64,000 bases of DNA. Origin: Clostridium yunnanense. GTDB taxonomy: Bacteria; Bacillota; Clostridia; Clostridiales; Clostridiaceae. The notes below the pieces were generated by a model that was not told the origin of the DNA, did no database searches, and was given only the letters and a program-made list of their open reading frames with translations. Shown in pieces: positions 1 through 7,680 of the stretch; the first letter of the stretch is position 1; each line of letters opens with the position of its first letter. The stretch spans positions 186,001-250,000 of the forward strand of contig NZ_JAENHN010000066.1 in assembly GCF_016595795.1 (NCBI RefSeq). The letters are read 5' to 3'. The translations under genes and the position numbers were made by a program.

Positions 1-162
1 TAAGAAGTTATGAGGAATTACTTATTGTGATATAATTTCCATTAGTTGGTTTGGAAGCTATGCTTGCATAAAGTGATTAGTTAATAATAGAAAAGAAAAA
101 TAAGACGGTTACTTTTAAGGAGTTATCAGAGAAACAAAAAGGTTAGGAATAGGTGTGAAAGA

Positions 163-179
163 TTGACAATACAAGTCAA
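163..179. promoter_or_regulatory. Inverted repeat TTGAC-N7-GTCAA upstream of the AraC-type regulator gene
   Basis: A perfect 5-bp dyad with centres about 12 bp apart lies some 50 bp upstream of the start codon. It could be an operator for the regulator itself, or a TTGACA -35 box, but I see no good -10 box 17 bp downstream. The rest of the first 226 bases holds an extended -10-like TGATATAAT near position 30 and no gene. Confidence 0.25.
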
Positions 180-226
180 GTAAGAAGTGAGTACTCCATG
201 ATATCCTTATTTCAGGAGGTGAGGGC

Positions 227-1135
227 ATGGAAAGTTTGGAAAAGAAAAATGCTGTTGCTCGTATGGCAAATTATATTGAAGACCATATTAATGAACCAAT
301 TACATTAAATATGTTGGCAAAAGAAGCTCAATATTCAGTTTGGTATTCTGCTCGAATATTTAAAGAAATCACTGGTAGGACACCTTTTGATTATATCAGG
401 ATAGCTAGATTGTCAAAGGCTGCATTAAGGCTAAGACACAAAGAAAATAGAATTACTGATGTAGCATTTGATTTTGTATTTGATTCACACGAAGGTTTTA
501 CAAGAGCTTTTTCAAAACAGTTTGGAATTACTCCAAGTAATTACTGTAATAAGCAACCGTTAATAAAGTTCTTTATACCACAAAATATCCGTGGAAATTA
601 CCTTACATTTGAAAAGGGAGTGAATATAATGTCTGAAAATCAAAGTGCAAATACTGTTTTTGTTCAAGTAGTTGATCGTCCAGAGAGGAAGGTAATACTA
701 AAGAGAGGTATCAAAGCTACTCACTATTTTGAGTATTGTGAAGAAGTAGACTGTGAAGTGTGGGATGTACTTTGTGGAATAAAAGAAGCTTTGTACGAAC
801 CTATTGGAATGTGGTTACCTAAGAGTTTGCAGGAGGCTGGTACTTCAGAATATTGTCAAGGCGTTGAGGTGCCGATTACGTATTCAGGTGAAGTACCAGA
901 AGGATTCGATTTAATAGAACTACCACCATGTAAGATGATGGTTTTTCAAGGAAGTCCTTATGATGATGAAAATTTTGGCGAAGAAATAGGTAGACTGTGG
1001 GATACAATGAAAAAATATGATCCTAAGGTTTATGGTTTTGAATGGGCTGACGAAGAGGCTCCAAGATTTCAGCTTGCACCAATGGGCTATAGAGGTTATA
1101 TAGAAGCCCGTCCAGTTAGACAATTAAATATATAA
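227..1135 (+). CDS. AraC-family regulator with C-terminal GyrI-like effector-binding domain
   Basis: The first ~110 residues form the double helix-turn-helix of AraC/XylS proteins (NMLAKEAQYSVWYSARIFKE, then ITDVAFDFVFDSHEGFTRAF and the closing FGITPSNY). After a linker, residues ~145-300 look like the GyrI/SOUL-like effector-binding module found in multidrug-sensing regulators, with the expected end GYRGYIEARPV. Such proteins typically bind small hydrophobic or cationic compounds and switch on an efflux or detoxification gene; no target is visible next door. The start is fixed by AGGAGGTGAG seven bases upstream of the ATG. Length (302 aa) is normal for this architecture. It is a single-gene unit ending in an intrinsic terminator. 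Family assignment is confident; ligand and targets are unknown. Confidence 0.85.
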   Translation: MESLEKKNAVARMANYIEDHINEPITLNMLAKEAQYSVWYSARIFKEITGRTPFDYIRIARLSKAALRLRHKENRITDVAFDFVFDSHEGFTRAFSKQFGITPSNYCNKQPLIKFFIPQNIRGNYLTFEKGVNIMSENQSANTVFVQVVDRPERKVILKRGIKATHYFEYCEEVDCEVWDVLCGIKEALYEPIGMWLPKSLQEAGTSEYCQGVEVPITYSGEVPEGFDLIELPPCKMMVFQGSPYDDENFGEEIGRLWDTMKKYDPKVYGFEWADEEAPRFQLAPMGYRGYIEARPVRQLNI

Positions 1136-1144
1136 TGATTTTGA

Positions 1145-1176
1145 AGCTCTATATTTTTTTGATATAGGGCTTTTTG
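1145..1176 (+). terminator. Intrinsic terminator after the AraC-type regulator gene
   Basis: GCTCTATAT pairs with ATATAGGGC (one G-U) around a short T-rich loop and is followed by TTTTTGTTTT. Confidence 0.75.
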
Positions 1177-1353
1177 TTTTGGTGAGATAAATATCAAATA
1201 TATATATTTTTGAAGTAAAATTCAGTTATGAGATAATGTGCCATTAATAATTAAAGAGATTGTTTATGTGTTTTTGTAACATAGGTGGGATATTTATACA
1301 TATAAGAAGTAATTTACTCTTAGGATTGAATTACATAAAAATCTGCATAATCA

Positions 1354-1362
1354 TGATATAAT
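1354..1362 (+). promoter_or_regulatory. Extended -10 promoter ahead of a structured leader
   Basis: TGATATAAT is a perfect extended -10 element (TGn plus TATAAT). No -35 box has ideal spacing, as is common for extended -10 promoters. Transcription would begin near 1369-1370, about 13 bases before the folded element at 1383-1477. Confidence 0.45.
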
Positions 1363-1382
1363 TACAATAAAGTGATAAGTAA

Positions 1383-1477
1383 AGAGTTCCTATGTCGAAA
1401 GTTAATTTGTGCTTGTTCGAAAATCACACACCTATGAATTTTAGCATGTATAAATTAATTGTTGAGCTAGGAACTCT
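1383..1477 (+). ncRNA. Candidate structured RNA leader upstream of a GNAT acetyltransferase gene
   Basis: Three helices nest in one 95-nt segment. P1 is AGAGTTCCTA with TAGGAACTCT (10 bp, perfect). P2 is TTAATTT (1402-1408) with AAATTAA (1452-1458). P3, stacked directly on P2, is GTGCT (1409-1413) with AGCAT (1443-1447, one G-U). Two 9-nt strands form an internal loop between P1 and P2, and a 29-nt apical loop closes P3. The element lies between an extended -10 promoter and the ribosome binding site of the next gene, so it would be in the 5' leader. I do not recognise it as any riboswitch class I know. It could also be the remains of a mobile palindrome. Confidence 0.4.
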
Positions 1478-1517
1478 ATAGTTGATTTAAATAAGAATTA
1501 TAAAACGGGGGATTTGT

Positions 1518-2036
1518 ATGAAAGAAACCTTTTTAGTAGTACCAAGTAAAGATTATGAAAAGAGCTTCCAAGAATATGCGATATGTTATAAAGAAACAGA
1601 GGAAAAGTTCTATTATGAAAAATATAAGAAAGCAATAGAAAACTTTGATGAGTATTTAGAAGAGTTAGAAAATCATTCTAATGGGATAAATGTACCTCTG
1701 GATTGGGTTAGAACCACAAATTATTGGTTAGTAAATAATAATAATGTTGTTGGAGTAGTTAGATTGAGACATGAAGAAATAAAAGGAGCAGGGCATATAG
1801 GTTATGATATATCACCTTGTCATAGAAAAAAAGGCTATGGTACAGAAATACTAAGACAGGCTATAAACAAAGCTAAAGAAATTGGAATAGAGGAACCTAT
1901 TGTTACCTGTAACATATATAATTTAGCTTCTAAAAGGATTATAGAGAAGAACCATGGGCTATTGCTTGGTGAAATCTTTGATGAAGAAGAAAATGAAGAG
2001 TTATATGAATATAAGATTTTATCAATTAATAAATAG
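1518..2036 (+). CDS. GNAT-family N-acetyltransferase
   Basis: This 172-residue protein carries the GNAT acetyl-CoA-binding core: a strand VVGVVRLRHE, then HIGYDISPCHRKKGYGTEIL, which contains the R/Q-x-x-G-x-G/A pyrophosphate-binding turn (RKKGYG), then the helix RQAINKAKEIGI and the late motif VTCNIYNLASKRIIEKN. The family moves an acetyl group from acetyl-CoA to an amine; the substrate cannot be read from sequence. It resembles the 'predicted acetyltransferase' group of about 170 aa found in many Clostridium genomes. A purine-rich GGGGGA precedes the ATG by a normal distance. It is monocistronic, with a candidate structured leader directly upstream. Confidence 0.85.
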   Translation: MKETFLVVPSKDYEKSFQEYAICYKETEEKFYYEKYKKAIENFDEYLEELENHSNGINVPLDWVRTTNYWLVNNNNVVGVVRLRHEEIKGAGHIGYDISPCHRKKGYGTEILRQAINKAKEIGIEEPIVTCNIYNLASKRIIEKNHGLLLGEIFDEEENEELYEYKILSINK

Positions 2037-2141
2037 TAATCTTCGGACTACCAGTATGGCAAGTTGTGTTAAGGAAATAAGCAGATAATAAGTTCTCTAT
2101 TAGCCTGAGTAATATAAATAGCATATGAGTAGAATGTTTTA

Positions 2142-2183
2142 ACACCGTATTATTCTTGTAAGGGTAATAGGGTGTCTTTTATT
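2142..2183 (+). terminator. Intrinsic terminator downstream of the acetyltransferase gene
   Basis: ACACC-g-TATTA pairs with TAATA-g-GGTGT with one central mismatch, followed by CTTTTATTT. It lies ~105 bases past the stop codon. The rest of the 423-bp gap to the next gene holds a candidate ECF promoter and nothing else I can support. Confidence 0.6.
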
Positions 2184-2359
2184 TATACAACATTTATATG
2201 GAAGAGCTTTTGCCATAGTGAAAATCTAAAAATAATAGTTATGTTTAAGGCTACTGTTGAAATTAAGTGGTTATACAGAAGTCGCCTTAACAGCACCAAA
2301 ATAGAAACTAGCCTGTCTAATCAAATTAAAAAAATGTTATAATTTTTTTGCCAGTAACT

Positions 2360-2385
2360 GCTAACATTTTGAACTATACAGCGTT
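2360..2385 (+). promoter_or_regulatory. Candidate ECF-sigma (autoregulatory) promoter
   Basis: GCTAAC, containing the AAC core of ECF -35 boxes, is separated by 16 bases from CGTT, matching the spacing of the classical TGAAAC-N16-CGTC promoters. It sits ~80 bp ahead of an ECF sigma gene, where self-controlled promoters are usually found. The match is partial, so this is an inference. Confidence 0.35.
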
Positions 2386-2462
2386 ATTTATATGGAGAAT
2401 CAAAAAACTAATATGCATGCAGTTTAGTATGAAGTATTTTCAAATTTAGCTAGGAGAAAGTG

Positions 2463-2975
2463 ATGTACAATGAAGAACTCAACAAAGTCTTAAAAGAAAA
2501 GTTTCTTATATTATATAAATATTTAATAAAGAATGGATGTAACCATCATGATGCAGAAGATATTGTGCAAAATTGCTTTATAAAGCTAATAAATAATTTA
2601 GCTGGGATTGATATTAAAAAAGTAGATGCATGGTTATTTAGAGTGGCACTAAATGAATTTTATGATTTATGTAGGAAGAGTGCAAGATATCCTTCAGTAA
2701 ATGTAGATGATAGCACCTTTCTTAATAATCTAACTAGTGAAGAAGATTGCGAAGCTATAATTATTAATAGTTTAATTAGTGGGCAGATATCAACAGTAAT
2801 GGATAACCTAAAACCAATGTTCAAAAATTTACTTTTGCTTAAATATGATATGGATTTAAGTTATAAGGAAATAGGAGCTTTACTAGATATAAATGAAAAT
2901 CTTGTGAAAAATTATTTGTTTAGGGCTAGGAAGCAATTTATAAAAGTTTGGGAGGAATTAAAGTATGAAAGATGA
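2463..2975 (+). CDS. ECF-type RNA polymerase sigma factor
   Basis: This is a 170-residue sigma factor with only regions 2 and 4, the ECF layout. Region 2 spans about residues 10-75 (HHDAEDIVQNCFIKLINNL, then AWLFRVALNEFYDLCRK). Region 4 covers about 115-165 and includes the helix-turn-helix LSYKEIGALLDINENLVKNY followed by LFRARKQF. It redirects RNA polymerase to stress or envelope promoters. Its gene overlaps the next one, a membrane regulator, by 11 bases, the usual sigma/anti-sigma coupling. I place the start at ATG because AGGAG lies six bases upstream; the GTG three bases earlier is too close to it. The signal sensed is unknown. Confidence 0.85.
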   Translation: MYNEELNKVLKEKFLILYKYLIKNGCNHHDAEDIVQNCFIKLINNLAGIDIKKVDAWLFRVALNEFYDLCRKSARYPSVNVDDSTFLNNLTSEEDCEAIIINSLISGQISTVMDNLKPMFKNLLLLKYDMDLSYKEIGALLDINENLVKNYLFRARKQFIKVWEELKYER

Positions 2976-4131
2976 TTTTGAAAATAAAATTGATGATTTG
3001 TTTGATGTTAATAATAAGAAAACTAGAAAGATTATATTGAAAGCAAAATTAAAATCAATAGGAATATTTGCTATCATCATTGCAGTTATTTCATCAATAT
3101 TATATATAGTAGCCACTAGGGTAGTAATAAAAAATATAGATTCAAAAGTTCAATCTACAATCAGTGAAATCGATCTAAAACTATTAGATAAAAAGAGTAG
3201 TGTAGCAGAGGCTGTAGAAAAGGAATATGAGATAATGCATCCTAATAGATACTTAGGTCAGTTAGATTATAGCAAAGGATTTCTTTCTGCAGATATAAAA
3301 TATGATACTTATAAAGTTATAGGACAAAATGTAGTGGCAACTGAACCTATAGAAAGAGAATTTAATTTAAAAGAAAATCTTATAACAGAGAAAGAACAAG
3401 AAGCACATGTTAATGTTTTAGGAAAAGGAGTAAGTACAATAACTCCAGAAAGTCTTCATGATCAGCTTAAGGATGTGGATTTCTTTAACTCTTTAGGTCA
3501 AAGAAAGATGTTGTTTTTCTATCCTTTTAGTGATTACAAAGATTTATATAGAAATGATCTGCAAAAGCTTAACGAAGTAGATAATAAAAAAATAGCTGAG
3601 GTAGCTGTATCCTTTGATAAGTATTATTCAATAGAAGAAGTAAGTACGATGATTCCTAAAGGTGTAGATATAACCTGGTATTGGGTGGATACACTTTCCG
3701 ATGAGCTAAAGAGTAATGTATTAAAAAGTGATGAAAATGATACAAGAGATATAAGAGAAGGTTATGATGGTACTAGAAAAGATGGATTGTTTAGGCGTGT
3801 GGTTTCTGAAGATAGTGCTATTGGCATAAAAGCTATAGATTTAAATGGTTATAAGATTGATAAGCCTGTAGATAAGTTTGTAGAAAGTTTATACAGGAAT
3901 AATTATAGTAAAGGTGATTTGAATTCTATTAATAGTGACCAAGTGAATTATTTAAAAAAATCACTAAATATAGTACAAGAAGATGCTTCAAAAGGAACCC
4001 TAAAGTATGATTCAAATATTATAAAAACTGGGGGAATAGTGGTTACTGGATCGGTGGAACTAATTAAAGCATTGAAAGATAATCCTCATATAAAAGCAAG
4101 TACCTTTGGGGTAATAGCAGATAAATACTAA
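2965..4131 (+). CDS. Membrane-bound anti-sigma factor (sigma factor regulator N/C-terminal type)
   Basis: The protein has a charged cytoplasmic N-terminus of ~30 residues, one membrane helix at about residues 31-51 (SIGIFAIIIAVISSILYIVA) and a ~330-residue extracellular part. This layout, and C-terminal text such as AVSFDKYYSIEEVSTMIPKGVDITWYWVDT, matches the sigma-factor-regulator N- and C-terminal domain family that sits beside ECF sigma genes in Bacillus and Clostridium. It should hold the sigma factor inactive at the membrane until an outside signal arrives. Its start codon lies inside the sigma gene, so the two are translationally coupled. Family identification is good; the signal and the release mechanism are not visible. 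Confidence 0.75.
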   Translation: MKDDFENKIDDLFDVNNKKTRKIILKAKLKSIGIFAIIIAVISSILYIVATRVVIKNIDSKVQSTISEIDLKLLDKKSSVAEAVEKEYEIMHPNRYLGQLDYSKGFLSADIKYDTYKVIGQNVVATEPIEREFNLKENLITEKEQEAHVNVLGKGVSTITPESLHDQLKDVDFFNSLGQRKMLFFYPFSDYKDLYRNDLQKLNEVDNKKIAEVAVSFDKYYSIEEVSTMIPKGVDITWYWVDTLSDELKSNVLKSDENDTRDIREGYDGTRKDGLFRRVVSEDSAIGIKAIDLNGYKIDKPVDKFVESLYRNNYSKGDLNSINSDQVNYLKKSLNIVQEDASKGTLKYDSNIIKTGGIVVTGSVELIKALKDNPHIKASTFGVIADKY

Positions 4132-4186
4132 ATTAATAAATGTTATTTATATAAATATGTTGATTTAGTCAGAAGTTTCTTTAAAA

Positions 4187-4215
4187 ACTCTGCTTTAGGA
4201 TGAGCAGAGTCTTTA
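4187..4215 (+). terminator. Hairpin terminator of the sigma/anti-sigma operon
   Basis: ACTCTGCT and AGCAGAGT form a perfect 8-bp stem with an 8-nt loop; flanking TTTAAA / CTTTAAA segments can extend it. The T-tract is short. Confidence 0.55.
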
Positions 4216-4230
4216 AAATTTATACATGTG

Positions 4231-4258
4231 CGAAAATTCTCAGATGACAGGATTTTCG
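4231..4258. repeat. Inverted repeat CGAAAATTCT / AGGATTTTCG
   Basis: A 10-bp stem (one G-U if transcribed) with an 8-nt loop lies ~70 bp upstream of the esterase gene. Its right arm extends into GATTTTCGAACAA, whose complement TTGTTCGAAAATC occurs exactly once more, inside the structured leader at 1413-1425. It could be an operator or part of a small repeat. Confidence 0.35.
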
Positions 4259-4329
4259 AACAATTGTAAATTAAATTTTGGAAGAGAAACTATATATAAG
4301 GAATACTAAATTTAAGAGGAGGATGATTT

Positions 4330-5289
4330 ATGGGAAGTTATATAGATAGAGTTTCGAAGGAATTGTTTGAATATTTACCACCTTTAACTAAGAAAGAGGA
4401 TTTTGATGGGTTTTGGCAAGATACAATCAGTATTGCAAAGTCAGTACCTATGAACATAGAAATGGAGTTATATGATTATCCAAGCCCATATGTAGAGGTA
4501 TACTCAATATCTTATAATGGATTTGATGATACTAGAATTCATGGATGGTATATGATTCCAAGAATAGAGAAGGATAAGGATAAAAAATATCCATGCCTTA
4601 TACACTATCATGGATTTACATGGAATAGAGGCAAGCCTGCAGATTTCATGCAGTGGATACTAATGGGTGTAGCTGTTATATCTATTGATTGTAGAGATCA
4701 AAGTGGTTTAACAGGAAATTCTGCAAAATACTCAAATGGATATACTATAAATTTGAATTGCAAAGGTATACTGGATAAAGAAGAGTATTACTATAGAGCC
4801 GTTTATATGGATTGTCTGAAAGCTATTGATTTTGCGTGTGAACAAAAGGAAGTTGATGATACTAAGATAATTATAGAGGGTGGAAGCCAAGGTGGGGCAC
4901 TAGGAATGGCTGTGTGTGCTTTAGATAAGCGACCATATCTTGCAATGGTTGATGTGCCAAGCAATAGCAATATAGAAATAAGAGTTGAAAATGCTTTTGG
5001 TTCTTTTGCTAGTGTAAATGAGTACTTAAAGCTATATCCTAATAAGATAGACGAGGCACTAGATACCTTAAGTTATTTTGATACTATGAATATGGCTGAT
5101 AAAATAAAGTGTAAGGTTTTGGCCTCTGTAGGGCTTAAGGACACTACATGTCCAGCTAAGCTGTATTTTGCTACTTATAATAGAATAACTAGTGAGAAAC
5201 AGATAGAGATATACCCGTTTAACGGGCATGAGGGCGGTAGAGAGTTTCATAATGAAATAAAACTTAGATTTTTAAGAGATAATTTATAA
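4330..5289 (+). CDS. Acetyl xylan esterase / cephalosporin-C deacetylase family hydrolase
   Basis: This 319-residue alpha/beta hydrolase matches the AXE1 family in length and motifs. The nucleophile elbow is GGSQGG (about residue 183), the acid is in GLKDTTCP and the catalytic His in NGHEGG near the C-terminus. The early segment DGFWQDTISIAKSVPMNIE and the strand IHGWYMIPR are also typical. Relatives remove acetyl groups from xylan fragments and related acetylated sugars inside the cell. No signal peptide is seen, so it is probably cytoplasmic. AGAGGAGG precedes the start. It is monocistronic with its own terminator, and no xylan-utilisation genes lie next to it. The exact substrate is an inference. 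Confidence 0.85.
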   Translation: MGSYIDRVSKELFEYLPPLTKKEDFDGFWQDTISIAKSVPMNIEMELYDYPSPYVEVYSISYNGFDDTRIHGWYMIPRIEKDKDKKYPCLIHYHGFTWNRGKPADFMQWILMGVAVISIDCRDQSGLTGNSAKYSNGYTINLNCKGILDKEEYYYRAVYMDCLKAIDFACEQKEVDDTKIIIEGGSQGGALGMAVCALDKRPYLAMVDVPSNSNIEIRVENAFGSFASVNEYLKLYPNKIDEALDTLSYFDTMNMADKIKCKVLASVGLKDTTCPAKLYFATYNRITSEKQIEIYPFNGHEGGREFHNEIKLRFLRDNL

Positions 5290-5311
5290 AATAATACAAA
5301 GTATTAAATTT

Positions 5312-5346
5312 AAGCATGTTGATTAGTGATAATTGACATGCTTTTT
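5312..5346 (+). terminator. Intrinsic terminator after the esterase gene
   Basis: AAGCATGT pairs with ACATGCTT and is followed by TTTTG. Confidence 0.75.
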
Positions 5347-5407
5347 GTTAGTTATATAATCCTTACATTTTGATAATTAATAAAATGATATACTTGTATA
5401 ATTTTAA

Positions 5408-5455
5408 GTAGTTTTAAAAACTACATGTTGACTAATTTGAATTACGTGATACAAT
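5408..5455 (+). promoter_or_regulatory. Promoter with an adjoining palindrome upstream of the Imm53-like gene
   Basis: TTGACT (5428-5433) and TACAAT (5450-5455) are separated by 16 bp, and the -10 carries a TGA extension. Just upstream, GTAGTTTTAAAAACTAC (5408-5424) is a perfect palindrome that could be an operator or an A/T-rich activating element. Confidence 0.5.
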
Positions 5456-5496
5456 GTATATATGAAATAAAATTTGTTAAATAAAGGAGAACCTTT

Positions 5497-5814
5497 ATGG
5501 TAAATATAGATATTCTTCAGGATTTACATAAAAAGAATAAGAAGTGTGGACTGGGCACTGGAATTCAAATAGTTACGGCCGATGATGGAAATTGGAATGT
5601 ATTTATAGATTTGTTTAATACAGAATATGAAGGTAAAAGTTTTGATCCAGTAGATGTACATAAAAGTTCGAATAACTGGGTACGATGTTTTAAAGAAAAT
5701 CAAATATTTAAAGGGTTTGGTGGGGCCGAGAACTTAAAAGATATATTAGAAATATTTAATAAATGGCTTAGTAATAGAGAAACTCAAATATCAAAACATG
5801 CAGAACAGTATTAG
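5497..5814 (+). CDS. Imm53-like orphan immunity protein
   Basis: This 105-residue protein reads like the Imm53 immunity family of polymorphic toxin systems: GIQIVTADDGNWNVFIDL, then the T-x-x-x-G-K-x-F stretch (TEYEGKSF), the central NNWVRCF, and the C-terminal GFGGAENLKDILEIFNKWL. Such proteins are cytoplasmic antidotes to contact-delivered toxins. No toxin or secretion gene is nearby, so it would be an orphan, which is common for immunity genes. AAAGGAGAA precedes the ATG. The hydrolase gene starts 38 bases downstream with no terminator between, so the two are probably cotranscribed. I rely on memory of the family consensus; a profile search would settle it. Confidence 0.55.
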   Translation: MVNIDILQDLHKKNKKCGLGTGIQIVTADDGNWNVFIDLFNTEYEGKSFDPVDVHKSSNNWVRCFKENQIFKGFGGAENLKDILEIFNKWLSNRETQISKHAEQY

Positions 5815-5852
5815 TAGGATAATGAAAATTTTAGTTTTAAGAGGTGGGTTTT

Positions 5853-6572
5853 ATGGAATATAAGGATAACTATAGTGTAGTTGTATATGGAGATTCTATA
5901 ACTAGAGGAGTAGTATACGATTGTGATAAGTCAAAATATACAAATATAAAGGATTGTTTTGTAAACTTAGTTAGCAGCAGTATAAATGGCACTGTCTATA
6001 ATGCTGGAAGGTTTGGAAATACAATAAGAAGAGGAATAAGTAAGATATATAGTGATGTGATAAAAAGATCACCAGATATAGTTCTTATAGAGTTTGGTGG
6101 AAATGATTGTGACTTTAATTGGAAGGATGTAGCTGAAAATCCTAATGCAGAGCATGAACCTAACACAGATATACCAACATTTAAAAATATATTACTGGAT
6201 ATGATTGAAACAGTAAAGAATTCAGGGGCAACACCAATCTTAATGACGTTACCACCACTAGACTCTGATAAATATTTTAAGTGGATCACTAGAACAGATA
6301 AAAATTTTGAAGGTAACATATTAAAGTGGCTTGGAGATGAAGGCATAATCTATAAATGGCATAGTCTTTATAATGATACAATAAAAGAAGTAGCAGAGAA
6401 AACTAAAACTACTATAATAGATGTAAGATCTGAGTTCCTTAAATACATGGATTATAGCAGATTTTTATGTATTGATGGTATACATCCAAATGAAGAAGGG
6501 CATAGTATAATAGCTCAAGCTATTCTGAAGTTTGTAAGAGAAAAGTATGGTTATATACTACAAGGTAATTAA
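5853..6572 (+). CDS. SGNH/GDSL-family hydrolase
   Basis: Three SGNH blocks are clear in this ~239-residue protein: GDS in VVYGDSITRG (block I, nucleophile Ser), GGND in IEFGGNDCDF (block III) and DGIHPNEEGH (block V, Asp and His). These enzymes cleave esters of lipids, sugars or thioesters; the closest feel is the TAP-like/acyl-CoA thioesterase I group. There is no signal peptide, so it is likely cytoplasmic. I choose the ATG preceded at six bases by GAGGTGG; a GTG nine bases earlier lies within that ribosome binding site. It is probably cotranscribed with the Imm53-like gene and ends in a strong terminator. The substrate is unknown. Confidence 0.8.
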   Translation: MEYKDNYSVVVYGDSITRGVVYDCDKSKYTNIKDCFVNLVSSSINGTVYNAGRFGNTIRRGISKIYSDVIKRSPDIVLIEFGGNDCDFNWKDVAENPNAEHEPNTDIPTFKNILLDMIETVKNSGATPILMTLPPLDSDKYFKWITRTDKNFEGNILKWLGDEGIIYKWHSLYNDTIKEVAEKTKTTIIDVRSEFLKYMDYSRFLCIDGIHPNEEGHSIIAQAILKFVREKYGYILQGN

Positions 6573-6597
6573 ATAGATTTATTTTAAATACAAAGAG

Positions 6598-6635
6598 AGC
6601 TTACATTACTTAATGGTAATTTAAGCTGTTTTTTT
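6598..6635 (+). terminator. Intrinsic terminator after the SGNH hydrolase gene
   Basis: AGCTTA-c-ATTAC pairs with GTAAT-t-TAAGCT, with a single internal mismatch, followed by a T7 run. Confidence 0.8.
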
Positions 6636-6836
6636 GTTGTAAAGAAATCAGTCATGAAATGAAAGTGTTCACAAAGTTTAATAAAAAATAGCTTGCTTTT
6701 TTAGTGGGTAATATAAAAGTTTTATGGATATTAACTTAGATATTTCAATGGGTTCAGAAGTTTTTTATGATTATACTGTAAAAAATGGAATTTATTCGCC
6801 TTTAAGTTTTCTCATATACATTTGGAAAGGCAGAGG
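6629..6836. repeat. Terminator-linked short repeat, copy A (longest, degenerate left end)
   Basis: The left end TTTTTTGTTGTAAAGAAA begins in the U-tract of the preceding terminator. The core TATTTCAATGGGTTCAGAAG and the following TTTTTTATGATTATACTGTAAAAAA match copy B (37865-37959) closely. The right-hand flank, TTTATTCGCCTTTAAG...CTCATATACATTTGGAAAGGCAGA, matches the flank of copy E (53801-53850) and itself forms a GCCTTT/AAAGGC hairpin. The rest of this 414-bp gap holds only an 8-bp hairpin (6899-6926, GTTGGTTT/AAACCAAC) in the presumed leader of the next gene. Confidence 0.6.
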
Positions 6837-6986
6837 GATAAAAAACATGGAATATATTAACTTTTTAATTTTACATGACTTTTGATAATATTACATATGT
6901 TGGTTTTCAAGAAAGAATAAACCAACACTGTTGATGGACTACTAGCCCTGTACGTTAATAAATATTTATACCTAAGGGGGAGAGTA

Positions 6987-7271
6987 ATGAAAGTTATTGT
7001 ATGTGAAGTTAATAAAGAACCATATATTTATGAAATGGAGCAAATTGAAGTGCTGAATACTTTAATGGATGGATATATGAAAATGTTCTTCAATGAAGAT
7101 TCTTTTGCAGCTATATGCAAAAGAGAGAGTATTTCTAATTTGGAACCTAATAATAGGCTCAATATAAATAATGATTTTATTTTGGTTGGTCTTCAATACG
7201 GCAAAATTGTATCATTGTATGATGAACAAATTGAATATATCATCAATACAATTTTAAAAGATACTATTTAA
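6987..7271 (+). CDS. DUF3846-like small protein
   Basis: This is a 94-residue acidic protein. Its opening MKVIVCEVNKEPYIYEM, the central LEPNNRLNINNDFILVGLQYGK and the closing IVSLYDEQIEYI resemble DUF3846 proteins, which are widespread in Firmicute genomes and their plasmids and phages and have no settled function. AAGGGGGAGAG provides a strong ribosome binding site. It stands alone between long non-coding stretches; a short hairpin occupies the region upstream. There is no sign of membrane segments or enzyme motifs. The family call is from recall only. Confidence 0.5.
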   Translation: MKVIVCEVNKEPYIYEMEQIEVLNTLMDGYMKMFFNEDSFAAICKRESISNLEPNNRLNINNDFILVGLQYGKIVSLYDEQIEYIINTILKDTI

Positions 7272-7378
7272 GGAAATTGGTTTACTTGAATGAAGTTCTA
7301 TAAGAAGTTTTTAAGAGGCTATAGGGAGAAAGTATTAGTATAAAAGCTGCTGAAATATCATTATTATAATAATATGAT

Positions 7379-7563
7379 ATATCTGTGTGCGTAATATTTT
7401 CAAAATTCAAAAAACGGGGTTTAGTAGTCCATTAACTTTTAATTTGTTAAATAAGTTTTATGATATAGATAGTGGTGAAACAGCTATAGACAAGATGCAT
7501 AGTAGAAGTATAATTGCTCAAAATCTATACAGAAATATAGATGAGGTTGAGCTTGTTTTCTGA
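7379..7563 (+). pseudogene. Possible decayed coding fragment
   Basis: A reading frame of ~60 codons runs to a TGA without a usable start. It reads through NLLNKFYDIDSGETAIDKMH and ends in NLYRNIDEVELVF, with amino-acid composition like that of real proteins rather than random AT-rich sequence. An in-frame TGA lies just before it and there is no ribosome binding site. I cannot assign a family. It may be the tail of a lost gene. The rest of this 409-bp gap holds only the terminator that follows. Confidence 0.3.
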
Positions 7564-7592
7564 GTAGTATACAATCTAAATGAAATATAAGA

Positions 7593-7635
7593 AAGTATTG
7601 TAAGTAACGGTTTCTCACTTATAATACTTTTTTCT
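7593..7635 (+). terminator. Intrinsic terminator
   Basis: AAGTATT-g-TAAGT pairs with ACTTA-t-AATACTT, followed by TTTTTC. It lies after the decayed fragment, which supports the view that a gene once ended here. Confidence 0.65.
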
Positions 7636-7680
7636 TCTAAGTAAAGTATAAAACACTATAAATGGATAGGATGATGGGAT

